Below the pieces are notes generated by a model. It was not told where the DNA came from. It did no database searches and saw only the letters and a list, made by a program, of their open reading frames with translations. From positions 1 to 48,441 of the forward strand of contig NZ_NQLA01000023.1 of NCBI RefSeq assembly GCF_002252705.1: a stretch of DNA of 48,441 bases. The letters run 5' to 3'. The position numbers and the translations under genes are program-made. This stretch comes from Vulcanococcus limneticus LL. GTDB taxonomy: Bacteria; Cyanobacteriota; Cyanobacteriia; PCC-6307; Cyanobiaceae. Below, piece by piece: positions 42,120 through 48,441 of the stretch; within the stretch, counting starts at the first letter, position 1, and each line of letters opens with the position of its first letter.

Positions 42120-42338
42120 TCAGTCGTCGTAGACGCGGCACTCGGGGGCTTCGGGGTTGAGGTCGCAGTAAACCTCGAGGGAGTTGGGATCCCGCTGCTC
42201 ATCGGGGTGGTGGGCCTTGTACTCCTCGAGGCTCTTGAGCTCCTCTTCCAGGTGGCGGACCTTGGCCTCGTCGCCAGCCGCCCTGGCTGCTTCGATCTCA
42301 GACTGGTCCTTGGCGATGTGCTCGTCGATGCTGTTCAT
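42120..42338 (-). CDS. cp12: CP12-type protein with only the C-terminal cysteine pair
   Basis: The 72-residue protein ends in the CP12 signature YCDLNPEAPECRVYDD, with Cys58 and Cys67 in the normal spacing. CP12 bridges GAPDH and phosphoribulokinase in an inactive complex and so switches off the Calvin cycle in the dark. Here there is no N-terminal cysteine pair, and the AWDxVEEL core of canonical CP12 is replaced by RHLEEELKSLEEY. The C-terminal pair, which inserts into GAPDH, is kept, so GAPDH binding is likely; phosphoribulokinase docking is less certain. Similar short forms are known from marine picocyanobacteria and their phages. A minus-strand TATGGT (42384-42379) lies upstream. Confidence 0.85.
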   Translation of the reverse strand: MNSIDEHIAKDQSEIEAARAAGDEAKVRHLEEELKSLEEYKAHHPDEQRDPNSLEVYCDLNPEAPECRVYDD

Positions 42339-42480
42339 GAATCAGACCTGAGCTGCCAGGCCGTTCGACATCGCCCACACCATACGGGTCGTGGGTGTCG
42401 CCTGGCGCCGAATGTGGCCGGCTTCTGATGCCGCCCGGCCCCTGCTCTGGCCCCCTGCCGCGGGCCGTCCTCTGGCGGTC

Positions 42481-44480
<2,000 letters not shown>

Positions 44481-44484
<4 letters not shown>

Positions 44485-45155
44485 GCGTTGGAGGGCTGCC
44501 GTTGCGCCTCCAGATAAGCAAACACGCTCTTGTCGCCCACATCGGCGGCCGCCGGCATCGGGAACTTGCGCAGCGTGAGCACCAGCAGCAGGGCGGCCTC
44601 CAGCGCCAGCAGGGTGCCGGTGGCGCTGGCATCGAGCAGGCCGGTGAGGTGCCCCAGCAGGGCAACCGGCAGCAGCAGGGTCACGCCGATGGCCTCGGCC
44701 CGGCGGAAACAGAAGAATTCCTTGAAGCCAATCCCCGCCAGGGCGGCGAAGAAGGGGCCCACCGCCCAGATCCAGCGGCCATCGCTGGCCAGGGTGCTGG
44801 CCATGGCGCCGGTGCCGGCCGCCACCGCCAGGGCCACGAAGCCCGCGCTGCCCAGCAGCCAGAACAGCTGCAGGGCCCGGTGCAGCGGCCGCAGGTAGAT
44901 GTGGATCCAGCGCAGGGCCAGGCCTAGGCCCGCCGCCATCGGCAGCAGCCAGGGCCAGAGCCAGGCCGTGCCGAACCAGTGCCACTGGGTCAGCAGCGCC
45001 GCCTGGGCAATGGCGACGGTGAACAGGGCCAGTCGGTAGCCCAGAACCTCGCGCCGGTCGGTGGCCGTGATCGTGAAGGGGCCGTAGACCCCCTCGAACA
45101 CCGGATCAGGGCTGGACTCGGGGCCTGGGGAGGCGGTGGCGCTGGCACTGGTCAT
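44481..45155 (-). CDS. DUF2301-type membrane protein
   Basis: The 224-residue protein starts with a short Ser/Pro-rich stretch, then PVFEGVYGPFTITATDRREV, which I associate with the cyanobacterial DUF2301 family, followed by about six hydrophobic segments. The amphipathic piece GFKEFFCFRRAEA lies between them and the C terminus FPMPAAADVGDKSVFAYLEA is cytoplasmic-looking. No function is established. The gene overlaps both neighbours by four bases (44481-44484 and 45152-45155), so GST-like, DUF2301 and ABC-F genes form one translationally coupled operon. Confidence 0.8.
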
Positions 45156-46141
45156 GGCGGGGAGGGGGCCTGGGGACCGCCGACGGGAAGGGCTCCCACC
45201 AGTGTGGCCAGCTCCGGGCCGGCTGGAACGATGCCAGAGGGATGCAGGGGAAACAGGGCGCCGAAGTAGTCGGCGCGCCAGGCCTCCGGGAAGCAGCTGG
45301 CCGCCACGCCGGGCAGGCCGTAGAAGCGCCGACGCCAGGCCCAGAGGGAAGGGAACTGCCACAGCGGTTTCCGGCTGACGCCAAACAGGGGCGCGTAGAC
45401 CAGCTCCAGCCGGATCAGGGTGGGGAACAGCTGCACATCGGCCAGGCTGGGGGCCTCGCCGCAGAGCCAGGGCCCGGCCCCCGGGGCCCCCAGGGCCGCC
45501 TCCGCTTGCTCCAGGGCCGCGAACAGCGCGGCCTCGGCCCGGTCGTAGGCGGCCTGGCTGCGGGCGAACCCGCAGCGGTACACCCCGTCGTTGACCGCCT
45601 CCTGAAAGCTGGAGCGCCAGCGCCCGATGGCCGGCCTGAGCGCCTCCGGCTCCAGATCCGGTGCGCCATCGGAAGCGGGCCAGTGATTCAGCAGCTCGAT
45701 CAGCCGCGCGCTCTCCCCCAGGACGATCCGTCCGCTGCCCCGGCTGAACAGCACCGGCACCGTGGCCCGCTGGCGCGGATCGGCCCCGGCGCGGCGGTAG
45801 AGCTCCGCCAGGGTTGAGGCCCCCTCGAAGGGCTCGGCGAAGCGCCAGCGGCCCGCCCGGGGATCGGGCTCGGCCACCAGCAGCCGGATGCTGTTGTGCA
45901 GCCCCCGCAGGGCCCAGGTGAGCCAGGCCCGGTGGGCCCAGGGGCAGCTGCGGCCCACGATCAGCACGTGGCCATCCGGGCTGGCGGCATCGGCGGGCAG
46001 GGCCGGCACGGCCGCGAAGGGGCTGGCCGGTCGGCAGTAGTTCCCCTCCGCATCGGCCGGCCCCAGGCCGCCCATCAGCTGACGCCACTGCCAGCGCCAG
46101 CCGGCCCGCGCGGCGGCCACCACCAGAGGGGGGATCGACAT
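45152..46141 (-). CDS. Glutathionyl-hydroquinone reductase-like GST
   Basis: The 329-residue protein has a thioredoxin-like N-terminal domain with catalytic Cys66 in GRSCPWAHRAW, the CPWA type of Xi-class glutathione transferases (YqjG/ECM4). These reduce glutathionyl-hydroquinones rather than conjugating glutathione. The C-terminal helical domain includes GPWLCGEAPSLADVQLFPTL and QFPSLWAWRRRFYGLPGVA. ATG at 46141 gives the natural start. The protein is the first gene of a coupled operon with DUF2301 and ABC-F genes, and its start codon shares the CATG tetranucleotide with an alternative start of the divergent aspartoacylase gene. Confidence 0.82.
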   Translation of the reverse strand: MSIPPLVVAAARAGWRWQWRQLMGGLGPADAEGNYCRPASPFAAVPALPADAASPDGHVLIVGRSCPWAHRAWLTWALRGLHNSIRLLVAEPDPRAGRWRFAEPFEGASTLAELYRRAGADPRQRATVPVLFSRGSGRIVLGESARLIELLNHWPASDGAPDLEPEALRPAIGRWRSSFQEAVNDGVYRCGFARSQAAYDRAEAALFAALEQAEAALGAPGAGPWLCGEAPSLADVQLFPTLIRLELVYAPLFGVSRKPLWQFPSLWAWRRRFYGLPGVAASCFPEAWRADYFGALFPLHPSGIVPAGPELATLVGALPVGGPQAPSPP

Positions 46142-46199
46142 GGGCGCAGGCCGCGGCAACTCCTGCCAGGCTGGCCCAGCTGTGGCGGCGGGGCGAGCA

Positions 46200-47186
46200 A
46201 TGGGGGGGCGGAGTGCTGGGCCGGCGGCGCGGGTGCTGGTGGTGGCGGCCACCCATGGCAACGAGCGCAACGCCGCCTGGCTGCTGGAGCAGTGGAGCCG
46301 CCGTCCCGAGCTGCTGGCCAGCGCCGGCCTGCCCCTGGAGCTGGTGATCGGCAACCCGCCGGCCTATGCCCAGAACCGCCGCTACCTCGACCGCGATCTC
46401 AACCGCAGCTTCGAGCCGTCCCTGCTCGCCGATCCGACGCGCCAGGAGCGGGAGATCCAGCGGGCCCGCGAGCTGCTGGTGGCCCATGGTCCCCAGGGGC
46501 AGGCCCCCTGCGCGGTGGCCATTGACCTGCACAGCACCACCAGCGCCATGGGCAACTCCCTGGTGGTGTACGGGCGGCGGCCGGCGGATCTGGCCCTGGC
46601 CGCCGGTATCCAGGCCCGGCTCGGCCTGCCGGTGTATCTGCACGAGGCCGATGCCGCCCAGACGGGGTTTCTGGTGGAGCGCTGGCCCGCCGGCCTGGTG
46701 ATCGAGGTGGGGCCCGTGCCCCAGGGGCTGATCACGGCCCGTATCGCCCGCCAGAGCCAGCTGGCCCTGGAGGCCGCCTGCGCCACCCTGGCCGCCGCCC
46801 GCGACCGGTGCCTGCAGCTGCCCGCGGGCCTGACGCTGCACGTGCACCACGGCAGCCTCGACCTGCCCCGAGACGCGGCAGCAGGGCCGGGCGGGCACGG
46901 CCAGCGGCCGAGTTCCACCCTCCACCCCTTGCGCCAGGGTCGGGACTGGTGGCCCCTGGCCCCCGGCGATCCCCTGTTCTGGAGCCTGGACGGCGGCGTC
47001 CAGCTGTTTGACCCCGCGGCCGCGGCCGCGGTGGAGGCCCGGCCCGCTCCCGGAGCCCGCTGGCCCGTGTTCATCAACGAGGCCGCCTACGGCGAGAAGG
47101 GCATCGCCCTGAGCCTCACCCACCGGGAGCGGCTGGTCTGTGACCCCGGCTGGGGGGAGGCCCTCACGGCGCTGATGGCGGCCTGA
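46200..47186 (+). CDS. Aspartoacylase / succinylglutamate desuccinylase family zinc hydrolase
   Basis: The 328-residue metallo-carboxypeptidase-fold enzyme has zinc ligands His19 and Glu22 in THGNERN and His111 in DLHSTTS, substrate-binding RYLDRDLNRSF, and the catalytic glutamate in VIEVGPVPQG. The family hydrolyses N-acetyl-aspartate or similar N-acyl amino acids. ATG at 46200 is chosen because conserved residues begin soon after it; ATG at 46140 would add 20 residues and overlap the divergent gene. In picocyanobacteria I recall an aspartoacylase gene lying beside psbA, which would be just beyond the right edge here. Confidence 0.88.
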   Translation: MGGRSAGPAARVLVVAATHGNERNAAWLLEQWSRRPELLASAGLPLELVIGNPPAYAQNRRYLDRDLNRSFEPSLLADPTRQEREIQRARELLVAHGPQGQAPCAVAIDLHSTTSAMGNSLVVYGRRPADLALAAGIQARLGLPVYLHEADAAQTGFLVERWPAGLVIEVGPVPQGLITARIARQSQLALEAACATLAAARDRCLQLPAGLTLHVHHGSLDLPRDAAAGPGGHGQRPSSTLHPLRQGRDWWPLAPGDPLFWSLDGGVQLFDPAAAAAVEARPAPGARWPVFINEAAYGEKGIALSLTHRERLVCDPGWGEALTALMAA

Positions 47187-47205
47187 GGGCCGGGCGGTTC
47201 CCCGC

Positions 47206-47613
47206 TCAGCGCGGTTTGCCGTTGTAGATCACGCGCAGCACCGATCGGCCGTCGCGGCTCACCTGCAGTTCGGTCTCGGTGGTGGCGGGCAGGCCCAGCT
47301 GCTGCCAGCCCGGGGCGCCGCCCAGGAAGCGGAACAGGTAGCCCTCGGCGTCGCGCTGGAGCAGGCACTCGCCACCGGCGATGTCGGTGGCGAACATGCA
47401 GGCGGCGGGCCGGTACTTCGTCAGGCCGCCGTTGAGATTGATGGCGGCGTTGCGGGCGGTGTTCAGGGCGCGCACGCCGGAGAAGGGTTCCACGCCCTGG
47501 GTCTGGATCTGGGTCTGGGCCAGGGCCGGAGCGCCGGCCAGACCCAGGGCCGTCAGCGCGGGCAGGCTGGCCAGCAGGCCCAGGCGGGCGGGAGACAGGT
47601 GGTGAGCGATCAC
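47206..47613 (-). CDS. Small secreted protein of unknown function
   Basis: The 135-residue protein starts at GTG 47613 and has a signal peptide (1-32, cleavage predicted after ALA). The mature part has no recognised domain; it contains ALNTARNAAINLNGGLTKYR, two cysteines (RPAACMF and GGECLLQ) that could form a disulfide, and a beta-rich end ETELQVSRDGRSVLRVIYNG. It converges with the aspartoacylase gene. Periplasmic or lumenal location is inferred. Confidence 0.65.
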   Translation of the reverse strand: MIAHHLSPARLGLLASLPALTALGLAGAPALAQTQIQTQGVEPFSGVRALNTARNAAINLNGGLTKYRPAACMFATDIAGGECLLQRDAEGYLFRFLGGAPGWQQLGLPATTETELQVSRDGRSVLRVIYNGKPR

Positions 47614-47707
47614 GGCGGTGCCGGCGCGGGCCGGTGGGTGACGCTGCCGTTCTAGGCCTGGACCCCAGGGCCGCGGTAGCGGCCCTGGGACGCCGGCCGG
47701 ATCGGGC

Positions 47708-48031
47708 TCAGCCGCAGGCCCAGGTGGCCTGCTCCTTGGTGCACTCCAGGTCAGAGGAGCTGCCATCGGCCCAGTAGATGCGCAGCCGGTCGGAGTCCGT
47801 GCCGCTGCGGAAGGTGAGCGACTTGACCACGCCCGCCGGCGGCTTGCCGGCCCGGTCGGCCGTGTCGTTGGCGTGGGGTTGGGACTGGCGCTGTTCCAGC
47901 TGCTGCACCCGCAGTTCCAGCCGATCCAGGCGCTGGCGCTCGGCGCCAGGGTTCCAGTCGCAGCCCCCCAGGCCAAGGGCCAGCACGGCCAGGGAAATCA
48001 GGGCCCCGGAGGGGAGTGCGCGCAGCCGCAT
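47708..48031 (-). CDS. Small lipoprotein with coiled-coil segment
   Basis: The 107-residue protein has a signal peptide ending in lipobox LGGC (Cys24). A short coiled coil (RQRLDRLELRVQQLEQRQ) follows, then a small beta-rich domain (VKSLTFRSGTDSDRLRIYW) with cysteines in LECTKE and at the penultimate position. The structure of the last part recalls a single small barrel, but I cannot name a family. It lies 94 bases upstream of the secreted-protein gene on the same strand. Confidence 0.65.
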   Translation of the reverse strand: MRLRALPSGALISLAVLALGLGGCDWNPGAERQRLDRLELRVQQLEQRQSQPHANDTADRAGKPPAGVVKSLTFRSGTDSDRLRIYWADGSSSDLECTKEQATWACG

Positions 48032-48094
48032 CGGCCAGCACCAGCGAATGGATGGCGCTGAACTCCTAGCAGTGCCACCGGTGGGGCGCCAGCT

Positions 48095-48241
48095 TCAGGC
48101 CAGCCGCTCGCTCCAGTAGACAACCGCTCCCTCACGCTCCAGCTGTTCGCGCTGGGCCCGGGCCTCCTGGAGGGGGACGGTGATCTCGCCACGCTGCCCG
48201 TCCCTGTCCCACCGGATCAAGACCAAAGCACATCTCCGCAC
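48095..48241 (-). CDS. Small conserved-looking soluble protein (48 residues)
   Basis: A short frame that begins at GTG 48241 (or TTG 48226) and reads LVLIRWDRDGQRGEITVPLQ, then a charged helix EARAQREQLEREGAVVYW and SERLA. The clear strand-strand-helix pattern, absence of rare codons and clean stop suggest a real small gene. Function unknown. It is short enough to be missed by length cut-offs. Confidence 0.6.
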   Translation of the reverse strand: MRRCALVLIRWDRDGQRGEITVPLQEARAQREQLEREGAVVYWSERLA

Positions 48242-48351
48242 GATTCCAAGGAAAACCTTAAGCCCCTTGGTCGACTGCTGCTGGGCGGGTCCCCGGCGAC
48301 CCGGGCGCCCGTCTCAGGACTTCACGGTCAGGCGACGCTGCTCAATCCCTC

Positions 48352-48381
48352 TTCACAGAACGCGCAATCTTCCGTTACAGT
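48352..48381 (+). promoter_or_regulatory. Sigma-70-like promoter reading off the right edge
   Basis: TTCACA (48352-48357) and TACAGT (48376-48381) are separated by 18 bases, the best -35/-10 pair in the window. The transcript would have a 5' leader of at least 50 bases ending in TACCGCTCCTGG at the edge, where CTGG could lead into a ribosome binding site. The gene served lies outside; psbA is a likely candidate from the aspartoacylase neighbourhood (inference). Confidence 0.55.
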
Positions 48382-48441
48382 GCAGCAGGCGGTCGGCCCC
48401 GGGCTTCCGAGCCGGTTTCCCGCCCTACTTACCGCTCCTGG

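Noticed and set aside
45156-47123. Minus-strand frame extending the DUF2301 gene by 650 codons
   Set aside because: It overlaps the GST-like gene in another frame and the aspartoacylase on the other strand. The natural start is ATG 45155.

Overview
The window looks like the chromosome of a high-GC picocyanobacterium of the Cyanobium / Synechococcus (alpha-cyanobacterial) lineage. Direct evidence is psbX, ycf66, a high-light-inducible protein, a CP12-type protein, a plant-like HemB, and a two-piece, circularly permuted tmRNA whose tag peptide (ANNIVRFSRQAAPVAA) is, as I recall, the form used by marine Synechococcus. GC content is very high throughout, so long antisense open frames are common and were discounted. 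GCGATCGC (HIP1) octamers typical of cyanobacteria occur, for example at 11474-11481 and 32981-32988. I see no transposase, integrase, phage module or CRISPR array.

Left part (1-6 kb): a DevA/MacB-type exporter ATPase, then an ECF sigma factor overlapping its RskA-type membrane anti-sigma factor. Divergent from the sigma gene is a secreted DM13-domain protein with a short methionine-rich stretch. Converging on that gene is a minus-strand cluster: two membrane proteins, a methyltransferase, a cytochrome b561-like protein and a Tat-exported molybdopterin oxidoreductase of the sulfite oxidase/MsrP fold. Together these resemble a sigma-controlled periplasmic redox or methionine-repair module. This is the best candidate in the window for an undescribed system.

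6-16 kb: a bifunctional class II aldolase/short-chain dehydrogenase, a GltS-type transporter translationally coupled to an S9 peptidase, peptide deformylase (def), a secreted DUF3747 protein with an Ala/Pro/Thr-rich tail, rpsU with a strong terminator, a ComM-type AAA protein and a HIT protein.

16-25 kb: an ordered photosynthesis-linked block: SbmA/BacA-like ABC transporter, hli, two small TolB-like lipoproteins, ycf66, psbX, a YggT protein and accC. It is followed by tRNA-Leu(GAG), an LpxB-like protein and msrB.

25-34 kb: a PRC-barrel protein directly downstream of smc, a YqjD/YqjE-like membrane pair, an RlmL-type rRNA methyltransferase, the permuted ssrA gene, a family 2 glycosyltransferase and an LTO1-type thioredoxin-like protein.

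34-48 kb: a DnaJ-type chaperone, hemB, a VOC protein, mutS2, a MalK-type ATPase, obg, a CP12-type protein lacking the N-terminal cysteine pair, an ABC-F ATPase, a DUF2301 membrane protein, a glutathionyl-hydroquinone-reductase-like protein, aspartoacylase and three small proteins. The last 200 bases carry a good sigma-70-like promoter reading off the right edge, plausibly that of psbA.
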